This document shows, piece after piece, positions 50,527-59,269 of a stretch of DNA of 64,000 bases. The stretch is from Micromonospora wenchangensis (lineage in GTDB: Bacteria; Actinomycetota; Actinomycetes; Mycobacteriales; Micromonosporaceae), in NCBI RefSeq assembly GCF_002210435.1, contig NZ_MZMV01000007.1, positions 115,811 to 179,810 on the forward strand, read 5' to 3'. The translations under genes were made by a program, and so were the position numbers. The notes below the pieces were generated by a model. The model was given only the letters and a program-made list of their open reading frames with translations. It was not told where the DNA came from and searched no databases. How positions within the stretch are numbered: the stretch's first letter is position 1; the number at the start of each line of letters is the position of its first letter.

Positions 50527-51897
50527 GTGACGGAGCGGCTGGTCGTGGTCGGTGGGGACGCCGCCGGCATGGCGGCGGCGTCCCAGGCCCGTCGCCGCCG
50601 GGGCGTCGACGACCTGGAGATCGTGGCGTTCGAGCGGGGGCACTTCACGTCGTACTCGGCGTGCGGCATCCCGTACTGGATCAGCGGGCTGGTGCAGGAG
50701 CGGGACGCGTTGATCGCCCGCGACCCGGCCACCTTCCGGGACGACTTCGCCATCGACGTCCGGCTGCGCACCGAGGTCACCGGCATCGACCTCGACCGCC
50801 GCGAGGTCACCGCCCGCCGGCTCGACGACGGCGGCGAGGTCCGCGAACGCTTCGACACCCTGGTGTACGCCACCGGCTCGGTGCCCAACCAGCCCGACTG
50901 GGCCGACGGCGACGTCGACGGCATCTTCGGCATCCAGACCCTGGACGACGCGGCGGCGCTGCGGGCGTGGCTGGACGCCGACCCGACGCCCCGCCGGGCG
51001 GTGGTGGTCGGCGGCGGCTACATCGGGGTGGAGATGGCCGAGGCGCTGATCCAACGCGGGCTCGCCGTCACCCTGGTCGAGCGGGCCGAGCAGCCGATGG
51101 CCACCGTCGACGAGGACATGGCCGGCCTGGTCGCCGAGGCGATGCGCGGTCTGGGCGTCGAGATCCGTACCGGCGTCACGGTCAGCGGGGTCGAGCAGCG
51201 CGACGGGCGGGTGTCCGCGGTGGTCACCTCCGCCGGCCCGGTGCCGGCCGACGTCGTGGTCCTCGGCCTGGGCGTACGCCCCAACACCGCGCTCGCCGCC
51301 GCCGCCGGTCTCCCGCTCGGCCAGACCGGCGGGGTCCGCGTCGACCGCCGGATGCGGGTGTCCGGGGTGCCCGGCGTCTGGGCGGCCGGCGACTGCGTGG
51401 AGACCCTGCACCGGGTCACCGGCACGTCGGTGCACATCCCGCTCGGCACCCACGCCAACAAGCAGGGCCGGGTCGCCGGGATCAACATCGGCGGCGGGTA
51501 CGCCACCTTCCCCGGCGTGATCGGCACCGCCGTGACGAAGGTGTGCGACCTGGAGGTGGGGCGTACCGGGCTGCGGGAGCGGGACGCCACGGCCGCCGGG
51601 TTCGAGTTCGTCTCGGTGATCGCCGAGTCGACGAACCGGGCCGGCTACTACCCGGGGGCCCAGTCGATGACGGTCAAGCTGATCGCCGAACGGCCCACCG
51701 GTCGGCTGCTCGGCGCGCAGATCGTCGGCCGTTCCGAGGCGGCGAAGCGGATCGACGCGCTGGCCGTGGCGCTGTGGAACGAGATGACGGTGGACGAGAT
51801 GACCGCCCTCGACCTCGGCTACGCCCCGCCGTACGCGCCGGTGTGGGACCCGGTGCTGATCGCCGCCCGCAAGGCCGTCGACGCCCTCGACCGCTGA
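50527..51897 (+). CDS. CoA-disulfide reductase-like flavoprotein
   Basis: This 456-residue FAD/NAD(P)H oxidoreductase has the FAD loop VVVGGDAAGMAAASQARR, the single redox Cys in YSACGIPYW as in CoA-disulfide reductase and NADH oxidase, a second Rossmann loop VVVGGGYIGVEMAE, GVWAAGDCVET and the C-terminal dimerisation domain. Its role is probably reduction of a small thiol disulfide or persulfide. GTG at 50527 is preceded by GGAAGA. It is 39 bases after the ybdK-type gene, so the two could be co-transcribed. Confidence 0.9.
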   Translation: MTERLVVVGGDAAGMAAASQARRRRGVDDLEIVAFERGHFTSYSACGIPYWISGLVQERDALIARDPATFRDDFAIDVRLRTEVTGIDLDRREVTARRLDDGGEVRERFDTLVYATGSVPNQPDWADGDVDGIFGIQTLDDAAALRAWLDADPTPRRAVVVGGGYIGVEMAEALIQRGLAVTLVERAEQPMATVDEDMAGLVAEAMRGLGVEIRTGVTVSGVEQRDGRVSAVVTSAGPVPADVVVLGLGVRPNTALAAAAGLPLGQTGGVRVDRRMRVSGVPGVWAAGDCVETLHRVTGTSVHIPLGTHANKQGRVAGINIGGGYATFPGVIGTAVTKVCDLEVGRTGLRERDATAAGFEFVSVIAESTNRAGYYPGAQSMTVKLIAERPTGRLLGAQIVGRSEAAKRIDALAVALWNEMTVDEMTALDLGYAPPYAPVWDPVLIAARKAVDALDR

Positions 51898-51923
51898 AGC
51901 CCCGTCCCGCCGCCCTCGACTGG

Positions 51924-52840
51924 TTGCTCTTCACGCAGGCCGGGGTGGTGAGCTGGGCGCAGGCCACCACCGAACTCACCCCCGCCCGGGTACGGCACCT
52001 GCTGGCCACCGGCCGGTGGGAGCGGGTGTGCCGGGGCATCCTGCGGGTCGGCGGCGGCCCGGTGACCGTCGACCAGGCACGCTGGGTCGCGGTGCTGGCC
52101 GCCGGTGCCGACGCCGTCCTGGCCGGTCTCGCGGCGGCCCAGGCGGGCGGGCTGCGCGGCCGGTGGCGGCACGAGGCGGTGGACGTGCTGATCCCGTACC
52201 AACGGCAGGCCCCTGACCTGCTGCGCCGGCTGCCCCTCGGGATGCCGGCGGTGCGGGTACGACGCACCCGGCACCTGGGCGACGAGGACCGGCAACGGGG
52301 GCGGCCGGACCGCACCACGATGGCCCGGTCGCTGATCGACGCGGCTCAGTGGATGCGCAGCGACGACGACGCGCAGGCGGTGCTGGCGGCCGGCTGCCAG
52401 CAGCGGAGGGTCACCCCCGGGGAACTCGACGCGGTGGCCCGTCGGTTGCCCCGGCTCCGCCGGTCGGTGCTGATCGGCACCACCATCGCCGACCTGACCG
52501 GCGGGGCGGAGGCGCTGTCCGAGATCGACCTGGTCCGGCTCTGTCGTCGCCATCGCCTGCCCGGCCGGAGTTGCAGGAACGCCGGCGCGACGCGGACGGG
52601 CGTACGCGTTACCTGGACGCCTACTGGCGGCGGTGGGGGCTGCACGTCGAGGTCGACGGCGCACACCACATGGACGTCCGGCACTGGGCGGCCGACCTGC
52701 GCCGGCAGAACGGCGTGTGGATCTCCGGGGACCGGATCCTGCGGTTCACCGCGTTCGACGTCCGCCACCGCCCCGACGAGGTGGCGGCCCAACTCCGCGC
52801 CGCCCTCACCGCCGCCGGCTGGCGCCCCGACCTCGCTTGA
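51924..52840 (+). pseudogene. Frameshifted AbiEi/DUF559-type protein
   Basis: The first half (frame of 51924) reads like the winged-helix antitoxin-like domain of AbiEi-type proteins: LLFTQAGVVSWAQATTELTPARVRHLLATGRWERVCRGIL, continuing to DLVRLCRRHRLP. The second half, PELQERRRDADGRTRYLDAYWRRWGLHVEVDGAHHMDVRHWAADLRR, is a DUF559/restriction-endonuclease-like domain with EVDG and is in another frame. Deletion of one C at CCC 52560-52562 would join the two. This may be a real mutation or a sequence error. The start is uncertain: TTG at 51924 or CTG at 51894, with no ATG available. Confidence 0.7.
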
Positions 52841-52917
52841 TCGTGGTGAGTTGTCGTCGCCGGGACAGGACAGTCGCCGGGGCAGCGACAACTGTCCCCG
52901 ATCCGCACAATGGGCCG

Positions 52918-53784
52918 ATGGAGATTCCGGCCGGGTTGTCGTGGGTGCGGCAGGTGCCGGAGGGGCGGGAGTGGCTGGCCACGCTGGCCCGGTGGCGGGA
53001 CGAGTGCGCGCAGCAGTGGTCGCTGCGGCTCGGGCCGCCCTTCCCGTACGCGTTCGCCTCGCTGGCGATGCCCGCCGACCTGCCCGACGGCACCCCGGCG
53101 GTGCTGAAGTTGCAGTACCCGGCCCCGGACAGCCGGCACGAGGCCGACGCGTTGGCGCACTGGGACGGCGAGGCGGCGGTCCGGTTGCTCGCCCACGACC
53201 CGCAGCGGCGGGCGCTGCTGGTGGAGCGGTGCCGGCCCGGCTCGCCGCTGCACGAGTTGCCCGCCGACGAGGCGGTGGACGTGGTGGCCGGCCTGCTGCC
53301 CCGGCTGTGGCGGCGGGCGGCCGGGCCGTTCACCCCGCTCGCCGAGGAGGCCATGGGCTGGCGGCACCGGCTGCCCGAGGCGTGGGAGGGTGCCGGCCGG
53401 CCGTACGGGCGGCGGCTGGTCGACGCGGCGCTGGACCAGCTCGACCGGCTGGTCGACACCCAGGGCGAGCAGGTGCTGGTCAACCAGGACCTGCACGCCG
53501 GCAACGTGCTGCGGGCCACCCGGGAACCGTGGCTGGTGATCGACCCGAAGCCGCTGCTGGGCGAGCGGGAGTTCGCGGTGGTGCCGATCGTGCGCGGGGT
53601 CGAGCTGGGGCACTCCCCGGCGGCGGTACGGCGTCGGCTGGACCGGGTCACCGGGGCGCTCGGCCTCGACCGGGACCGGGTGGTCGGCTGGACGATCGCG
53701 CACTGCCTGGCGTGGAGCCTCGACGGCGACACGGTCTTCACCAACCAGGTCGAGGTGGCCCGCTGGCTCGTCGACGGCACGTAG
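52918..53784 (+). CDS. Aminoglycoside phosphotransferase (APH(6)-like) family kinase
   Basis: This 288-residue protein kinase-like enzyme has the nucleotide region PAVLKLQYPAPDSRHEADAL and the catalytic LVNQDLHAGNVL with WLVIDPKPLLG (the Asp that binds metal). The order is like streptomycin 6-kinase (APH(6)). Many family members phosphorylate unknown small molecules, so resistance cannot be assumed. The ATG at 52918 lacks a ribosome-binding site. Upstream (about 52845-52900) is an imperfect hairpin with GTTGTCG/CGACAAC and GGGACAG/CTGTCCC arms. Confidence 0.85.
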   Translation: MEIPAGLSWVRQVPEGREWLATLARWRDECAQQWSLRLGPPFPYAFASLAMPADLPDGTPAVLKLQYPAPDSRHEADALAHWDGEAAVRLLAHDPQRRALLVERCRPGSPLHELPADEAVDVVAGLLPRLWRRAAGPFTPLAEEAMGWRHRLPEAWEGAGRPYGRRLVDAALDQLDRLVDTQGEQVLVNQDLHAGNVLRATREPWLVIDPKPLLGEREFAVVPIVRGVELGHSPAAVRRRLDRVTGALGLDRDRVVGWTIAHCLAWSLDGDTVFTNQVEVARWLVDGT

Positions 53785-53799
53785 GTGCCCCCGCCCGGG

Positions 53800-54606
53800 T
53801 CAGCGTTGGCAGGTGGGGCACCAGTAGAGGTTGCGGCCGGCCAGCTCGCCCCGGCTGACCGGGCCGCCGCAGACGTGGCAGGGCGCGCCGGCGCGGCGGT
53901 AGACGTACACCTCGCCGCCGTGCCGGTCGACCCGGGCGGGGCGGCCCATCGCCTCGGGCAGGTGGGCGTCGCGGACGGTGTCGATCCGGCCGCGCGCCAC
54001 CGCCAGGGTCATCAGCGCCACCAGGTCGACCCAGAGCGCCGTCCAGCCCGCCGGGGTGAGCTGCCGGCCGGGCAGCGTCGGCCGCAGGCCGGCCCGGAAC
54101 AGCACCTCGGTCACGAAGATCAGCCCGGTGCCGGCCACCACCGACTGGTCGAGCAGCAGCGCGGCGAGCGGGGTGGGGCTGCGCCCGATCCGGGCGTACG
54201 CGCGGTCGGGGTCGGCGTCGGCGCGCAGCGGGTCCGGGCCGAGCCGGTCGCGCAGCGCCGCCACCTCGGGCGGGGTGAGCAGTTCGCAGGCGGTGGGTCC
54301 GCGCAGCTCCAGCCAGTGCCGGTCGCTGGCCAGCCGCAGCCGGACCTGCCCCACCGGTACGGGCGGCTCGCCGTCCCCGTCGGTGAACCTGCCGTACAGG
54401 CCCAGGTGGACGTGCAGGGTGCGCTCGTCGGCGTAGTGGTGCAGCAGGTGCTTGCCGTACGCCTCGGTGCCGTGCAGGACGGTGCCGGAGATCAGCGCGG
54501 CGCCCTCGGCGAAGCGGCCCTGCGGGCTGCTGACGGTGACCTTGTCGCCGGCGAACAGCTCGGCGTGGCGGGCCGCGAGGCGGTGGATGGTGTGTCCCTC
54601 TGGCAC
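53800..54606 (-). CDS. Fpg/Nei-family DNA glycosylase-lyase
   Basis: This 268-residue base-excision repair enzyme has N-terminal PEGHTIHRLAARH (catalytic Pro2 and Glu3 of the Nei subgroup), the helix-two-turn-helix region LLLDQSVVAGTGLIFVTEVLFRAGL and the C-terminal zinc finger CHVCGGPVSRGELAGRNLYWCPTC. It removes oxidised pyrimidines or other damaged bases and cleaves the strand. GTG at 54606 starts VPEGHT. It converges with the APH-family gene (15 bases). Confidence 0.92.
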   Translation of the reverse strand: MPEGHTIHRLAARHAELFAGDKVTVSSPQGRFAEGAALISGTVLHGTEAYGKHLLHHYADERTLHVHLGLYGRFTDGDGEPPVPVGQVRLRLASDRHWLELRGPTACELLTPPEVAALRDRLGPDPLRADADPDRAYARIGRSPTPLAALLLDQSVVAGTGLIFVTEVLFRAGLRPTLPGRQLTPAGWTALWVDLVALMTLAVARGRIDTVRDAHLPEAMGRPARVDRHGGEVYVYRRAGAPCHVCGGPVSRGELAGRNLYWCPTCQR

Positions 54607-54766
54607 GGGTGCCAAGGGTAGCCCGCCGCCCCGGCCCCGCCGCCGACGGTGCCGTCCGGGTTGCCCGGAGTGTGGTCGATCGACGTACGGGGTACATCCG
54701 GGGTGTTCCCGCGTGGCGGCCACCGACCCTTCCGAGGGCTGCACGCATCGACGAGGAGGTGTGGTG

Positions 54767-55627
54767 GTGAACGTTCCTTCCCTCCTGCGCCGCCGGACGG
54801 CGACGCAGGACAGCAACGGCGACGGGGTGGTCGACGCGCGTGACGGGCACCCGGTGGTGACCGACCGGGACGCCGACCGGGCGACGTACCGCAGCGGGTC
54901 GCTGGCAACCGACGGTGAGCGCGATGCCGACGCCGGGCGTCGCGCCGCCGAACGTGGGGCCGACGCCGGCACCGTGCGCCGGACCGCCGACGGCGGGCGG
55001 ACCGCCGACGACGAGCGGCGGGCGGCGGAGCGCGCCGCCCTGGCGCGGGCGGCGACCGCCCGCAGCGCCGTGGACGGCACGCGGAGCGCCGCCGCCCGGT
55101 CGACCACCGTCGACGACGAGCCGCGTACGCCGACCGACCCGATCCGGGTCACCGACCCCGCGCCGCGTCCGGTGCCGGACCGGCCGGTCGACCGGGAGCG
55201 GACGCCCGTCGCGCCGACCCCGCCCGCCGACACCCGCCCCGCCGACCGGGACCGGGTGGACACCGACGCGGTCGACCCGCAGCCGCCGGTGGTGGCCGGG
55301 CCGAAGCCGAGGACGAGTCTGCTCGCCACCCTGGGTCTGATCGTCTCGGTGGTGGGCGCGGCGTTCGTGCTCACCGGCACGCTGGCCGGGTACGGCATCG
55401 CCCTGGGCGCGCTCGGCGCGGTCTGCTCGGTGCTGGGCCTGATCGCGACCCGCCGTCGGCACGTGGCCGGCACCACGGACGCGCTGGTCGGAATCCTGGT
55501 CGGCCTGGCCGCGGTGGTGCTGGGCGTGCTCGCCTTCACCGGCCAGTTCGACTGGCCGACCACCGACGGCGACTGGGTGGCCCGGTTCCGGGAGTGGCTC
55601 GACTCACAGTTTGTGGACCGGTTCTGA
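54767..55627 (+). CDS. Membrane protein with calcium-type motif and long acidic-basic N-terminus
   Basis: I do not recognise the family. The 286-residue product starts with a dockerin/EF-hand-like sequence DSNGDGVVDARDGHP (residues about 15-29), followed by a long disordered Arg/Asp/Ala/Pro region to about 185, then about three membrane helices (LLATLGLIVSVVGAAFVLTGT, GIALGALGAVCSVLGLIA, DALVGILVGLAAVVLGVLAFTG) and a short tail. GTG at 54767 is preferred because GAGGAGG is seven bases upstream; two more GTG codons lie just before. It is divergent to the Nei gene. Confidence 0.75.
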   Translation: MNVPSLLRRRTATQDSNGDGVVDARDGHPVVTDRDADRATYRSGSLATDGERDADAGRRAAERGADAGTVRRTADGGRTADDERRAAERAALARAATARSAVDGTRSAAARSTTVDDEPRTPTDPIRVTDPAPRPVPDRPVDRERTPVAPTPPADTRPADRDRVDTDAVDPQPPVVAGPKPRTSLLATLGLIVSVVGAAFVLTGTLAGYGIALGALGAVCSVLGLIATRRRHVAGTTDALVGILVGLAAVVLGVLAFTGQFDWPTTDGDWVARFREWLDSQFVDRF

Positions 55628-55764
55628 GGGCACATTTGACCCCGCCGGCGGTTCGCCGGCGACGTTGGACCAGCCGGCTCGCCGGCACCGCCCGACCAGC
55701 TCTGGTGGTTCACCAGCCGGGCACCCCACCTCGGGGGCAGCGGTTCGCCGCCACCGAAGCGCAC

Positions 55765-55799
55765 AGGGGCCGTCACCTCCCGCCGGGGTGGCGGCCCCT
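55765..55799 (+). terminator. Hairpin terminator downstream of the membrane-protein gene
   Basis: A 13-bp stem with one mismatch (55765-55777 with 55787-55799). The gap 55628-55974 otherwise shows no gene. Confidence 0.7.
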
Positions 55800-55974
55800 T
55801 CGCCGTACGCCACCACGCAACGGATCGCCGTCGCGGTCGGGTCACACGCAACGAACCACCGCCGGACGCACGGTTCGGCGGTGGTTGTCGCCCGGCCGGG
55901 CCGCATACCGTTGAGCCACGGCGCCAGCCCGTGGGCCACGGAGGCCGGGCGCGCCCGACCCCGGGAGCAGGACA

Positions 55975-56796
55975 ATGACGATGGACGCCACCAGCCAGCG
56001 CTTCCTGATGTGCCGGCCGACGTACTTCGCCGTCGACTACGCCATCAACCCGTGGATGGACCCGACCGCGCCGGTCGACGCCGCCCTGGCGATCCGGCAG
56101 TGGGAGCAGCTCCGCCGCACCTACCTCGATCTCGGCCACACCGTCGAGCTGATCGACCCGGTCCCCGGCCTGCCGGACATGGTCTTCGCCGCCAACGGGG
56201 GCACGGTAATCGGCGACCGGGCGATGGCGGTGCAGTTCCGCGACCCGCAGCGCGCCGACGAGGCCCCCGCCTACCGGGCCTGGTTCGAGGCCGCCGGCTT
56301 CGAGGTGTACGACCCGAAGCACGTCAACGAGGGCGAGGGGGACGTGCTGCTGGTCGGCGACCACCTGCTCGCCGGCACCGGGTTCCGCACCGCGCACGCC
56401 TCGCACGCGCAGTTGCAGGAGGTCTTCGGCTACCCGGTGGTCACCCTGCAGCTGGTCGACCCGCGCTTCTACCACCTGGACACCGCGCTGACCGTGCTCG
56501 ACGAGCGGACCGTGGCGTACCTGCCGGAGGCGTTCTCCCCCGGCAGCCGGGCGGTGCTGCGCCGGCTCTACCCGGACGCGGTCCGGGCCAGCATGGCCGA
56601 CGCGGAGGTGCTCGGTCTCAACGCGGTCGGCGACGGCCGGCACGTGGTGCTGCCCGCGCAGGCCACCGGGCTGGCCGCGCAACTGCGCGACCGGGGCTAC
56701 CAGACCATCGGTGTCGACCTGTCCGAGCTGCGCAAGGCCGGCGGCGGACCGAAGTGCTGCACGTTGCGACTCCGTCAGGGAAAGGCGAGCCAGTGA
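55975..56796 (+). CDS. ddaH: Dimethylarginine dimethylaminohydrolase
   Basis: DDAH hydrolyses methylated arginines to citrulline and methylamines; related members act on arginine itself. The 273-residue protein has the five-bladed propeller pattern with MCRPTYFAVDYAINPWMD, PDMVFAANGGTVIG, the catalytic His in RFYHLDTALTVL and the nucleophilic Cys in GPKCCTLRLRQGK. GGAGCAGGA lies upstream of the ATG at 55975; a second ATG at 55981 is possible. The gene overlaps rocD by four bases, so both belong to one arginine-to-proline or glutamate pathway operon. Confidence 0.9.
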   Translation: MTMDATSQRFLMCRPTYFAVDYAINPWMDPTAPVDAALAIRQWEQLRRTYLDLGHTVELIDPVPGLPDMVFAANGGTVIGDRAMAVQFRDPQRADEAPAYRAWFEAAGFEVYDPKHVNEGEGDVLLVGDHLLAGTGFRTAHASHAQLQEVFGYPVVTLQLVDPRFYHLDTALTVLDERTVAYLPEAFSPGSRAVLRRLYPDAVRASMADAEVLGLNAVGDGRHVVLPAQATGLAAQLRDRGYQTIGVDLSELRKAGGGPKCCTLRLRQGKASQ

Positions 56797-58007
56797 TCGA
56801 GGACATGCTGCGGACCCCGTCCGCCGTCCGGGACGCGGAGCGGTACACCGCGCACAACTACCACCCGCTGCCGGTGGTGGTCTCCTCCGCCGAGGGGGCC
56901 TGGCTCACCGACGTGGACGGTCGGCGCTACCTGGACTGTCTGGCCGGCTACTCGGCGCTGAACTTCGGCCACCGGCACCCGGCCCTGATCCGGGCCGCCC
57001 ACGAGCAGCTCGACCGGCTCACGCTGACCAGCCGGGCGTTCATCCACGACCAGTTCGCCGACTTCTGCCGGGAGTTGGCCGCGCTCTGCGGCAAGGACCT
57101 GGTGCTGCCGATGAACACCGGCGCGGAGGCGGTGGAGACCGGCATCAAGGTGGCCCGCAAGTGGGGCTACCAGGTCAAGAAGGTCGCCCCGGGGCAGGCG
57201 AACATCATCGTCGCCGACGGCAACTTCCACGGCCGGACGACCACCATCGTCAGCTTCTCCACCGACGACGACGCCCGCGCCGACTTCGGGCCGTACACCC
57301 CCGGGTTCACCGTGGTGCCCTACGGCGACCTGGCGGCGCTGGAGGCGGCGATCGACGAGAACACCGTCGCCGTGCTGCTGGAGCCGATCCAGGGCGAGCA
57401 GGGCGTGGTGCTGCCGCCGGAGGGCTACCTGCCGGGCGTACGCCGGGCCTGCACCGACCGCAACGTGCTGTTCATCGCCGACGAGATCCAGTCCGGGCTG
57501 GGCCGGACCGGGCGCACCTTCGCCTGCGACCACGAGGGCGTCGTACCGGACATGTACCTGCTGGGCAAGGCGCTCGGCGGCGGCATCGTGCCGGTCTCCG
57601 CGGTCGCCGCGGACGCCGACGTGCTCGGCGTGCTCCGGCCGGGCCAGCACGGCTCCACGTTCGGCGGCAACCCGCTCGCCTGCGCGGTCGGCACCGAGGT
57701 GGTCCGGCTGCTGGCCACCGGGGAGTTCCAGCGCCGCTCCGCCGAGCTGGGCGAGCGGCTGCGCGCCGGGCTGGAGGGGCTGCTCGGCAGCGGGCTGGTG
57801 GCGGTGCGGGTACGCGGGCTGTGGGCCGGGGTGGACATCGACCCGGCGCTGATGACCGGCCGGCAGGCGTGCGAGCGGCTGATGGACCGGGGTGTGCTGG
57901 CCAAGGACACCCACGGCTCGACCATCCGGCTGGCCCCGCCGCTGGTGATCACCTCCGACGAGATCGACCACGCGGTGGCGCAGCTCGCCGCCGTACTGGC
58001 CGGCTGA
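56793..58007 (+). CDS. rocD: Ornithine aminotransferase
   Basis: This 404-residue class III PLP aminotransferase converts ornithine to glutamate semialdehyde. It has LDCLAGYSALNFGHRHP, MNTGAEAVETGIKVARKWGY, NFHGRTTTIVSFS, EPIQGEQGV, ADEIQSGLGRTGRTF and the PLP lysine in LLGKALGGG. GTG at 56793 overlaps the ddaH stop (GTGA); an ATG at 56805 is an alternative. Citrulline or ornithine from the ddaH step could feed this enzyme via other pathway genes. Confidence 0.93.
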   Translation: MIEDMLRTPSAVRDAERYTAHNYHPLPVVVSSAEGAWLTDVDGRRYLDCLAGYSALNFGHRHPALIRAAHEQLDRLTLTSRAFIHDQFADFCRELAALCGKDLVLPMNTGAEAVETGIKVARKWGYQVKKVAPGQANIIVADGNFHGRTTTIVSFSTDDDARADFGPYTPGFTVVPYGDLAALEAAIDENTVAVLLEPIQGEQGVVLPPEGYLPGVRRACTDRNVLFIADEIQSGLGRTGRTFACDHEGVVPDMYLLGKALGGGIVPVSAVAADADVLGVLRPGQHGSTFGGNPLACAVGTEVVRLLATGEFQRRSAELGERLRAGLEGLLGSGLVAVRVRGLWAGVDIDPALMTGRQACERLMDRGVLAKDTHGSTIRLAPPLVITSDEIDHAVAQLAAVLAG

Positions 58008-58016
58008 GGTCCCACC

Positions 58017-58059
58017 CGGACAGGGCGCCGGGACCACGATGGTCCCGCCGCCCTGTCCG
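58017..58059. terminator. Two-tier hairpin between rocD and desaturase genes
   Basis: CGGACAGGGCG (58017-58027) pairs with 58049-58059, with an inner perfect stem GGGACC/GGTCCC (58030-58046). The genes converge, so it should act in both directions. Confidence 0.85.
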
Positions 58060-58073
58060 CCGGTTCGTCGGGC

Positions 58074-59126
58074 TCAGCCCTCGCGCAGCGGTCGACCCAC
58101 CTCGTGCAGGTGCGCCAGCCCCTGCCGGTACGAGTCGATCAGCCCGGTCTCGGTGTACTCGATGCCCTGCTCGGCGCAGTACGCCTTGACCAGCGGCTGG
58201 GCCCGGCGCAGGTTGCCCCGGGGCATGTTCGGGAACAGGTGGTGCTCGATCTGGTAGTTCAGGCCGCCCAGCGCCTGGTCGACGAACCAGCCGCCGGACA
58301 CGTTGCGCGAGGTGAGCACCTGCTTACGCAGGTAGTCGAGGTTGTCCTCGTCGGACGGCATCAGCATGCCCTTGTGGTTGGGGGCGAACGCGCACCCCAT
58401 GTACAGGCCCCAGAGTCCCTGGTGGACGGCGGCGAAGAGCAGCGCCTTCAGCGGTGACATCACCGCCAGCAGCAGGCCGACGTAGCCGACGGTGTGCACC
58501 ACGAGCAGCAGCGCCTCCACGGCCCGGTGCCGCATCGGGACCCGCCACCCGCCGTCCGGCTCCCGGCCGATCAGCGCCTGGATGCTCGCCACGTGCAGCG
58601 CCAGCCCCTCCAGCAGGAGCAGCGGGAAGAACAGCCACGCCTGCCGGCGGGCCATCCACCGACCGAAGCCCCGGGTCGCCATCACCTGCTCGTGCGTCCA
58701 GACCAGCGCACCCGCGCCGACGTCGGGATCCTCGTCGGCGTGGTTCGGGTTGGCGTGGTGCCGGTTGTGCTTGTCCACCCACCAGCCGTAGCTGAGCCCC
58801 ACGGCGAGATTGCCGGCGATCAGGCCGGCCGCCTCGCTGTGGCCGCGTCGGCGGAACATCTGCCGGTGCCCGGCGTCGTGCCCGAGGAAAGCGACCTGGG
58901 TGGTGGCCACCGCCATCACGACCGCCAACGGCAACTGCCACCAGGAGTCGCCGACCATCGCCACCAGCGCCCAACCGGCCAGGAAGGTGCCCAGGGTCCC
59001 GACGATGCGGGCCATGTACCGGCCGGGACGCCGGTGTAACAGCCCCGCCTCGGCGACCCGGCGGGACAGGCGCGCATAGTCGCTGCCCCGCCGGGCGGTC
59101 GACGCTGCCAACGTCGGGGAACTCAT
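58074..59126 (-). CDS. Acyl-CoA/lipid fatty-acid desaturase
   Basis: This 350-residue membrane di-iron desaturase has the three His boxes HDAGHRQ, HNRHHANPNH and QIEHHLFPNMPR. It introduces a double bond into acyl chains with oxygen and electrons from a reductase. About four membrane helices are seen. ATG at 59126 is preceded by GAGGGTGATATC; upstream is a hairpin GGCCGCAC/GTGCGGCC (59151-59171) in the 5' untranslated part and a palindrome near the promoter. Confidence 0.92.
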   Translation of the reverse strand: MSSPTLAASTARRGSDYARLSRRVAEAGLLHRRPGRYMARIVGTLGTFLAGWALVAMVGDSWWQLPLAVVMAVATTQVAFLGHDAGHRQMFRRRGHSEAAGLIAGNLAVGLSYGWWVDKHNRHHANPNHADEDPDVGAGALVWTHEQVMATRGFGRWMARRQAWLFFPLLLLEGLALHVASIQALIGREPDGGWRVPMRHRAVEALLLVVHTVGYVGLLLAVMSPLKALLFAAVHQGLWGLYMGCAFAPNHKGMLMPSDEDNLDYLRKQVLTSRNVSGGWFVDQALGGLNYQIEHHLFPNMPRGNLRRAQPLVKAYCAEQGIEYTETGLIDSYRQGLAHLHEVGRPLREG

Positions 59127-59191
59127 CTGATATCACCCTCCGGTGTCGCGGGCCGCACCCGATGTGCGGCCTTCCGCCACCAAGCCTGATG

Positions 59192-59220
59192 TCATAGATG
59201 AGAGTGGACAATCCTTGTCA
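59192..59220 (-). promoter_or_regulatory. Promoter and palindromic operator of the desaturase gene
   Basis: TATGAC (about 59192-59197) and TGACAA (about 59215-59220) on the minus strand are 18 bases apart. The 13-bp palindrome GACAATCCTTGTC (59207-59219, GACAA-N3-TTGTC) overlaps the -35. Confidence 0.5.
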
Positions 59221-59269
59221 GCCCCCAGTCCGGGGTGGAGCTACCCCTACCGGCCGCGGGCGGTAGGGG

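Noticed and set aside
50661..53858. A 1065-codon frame joining several genes on the plus strand
   Set aside because: Only the part at 51924-52560 has family features (AbiEi-type). The rest is a shadow of the flavoprotein and kinase genes in other frames.
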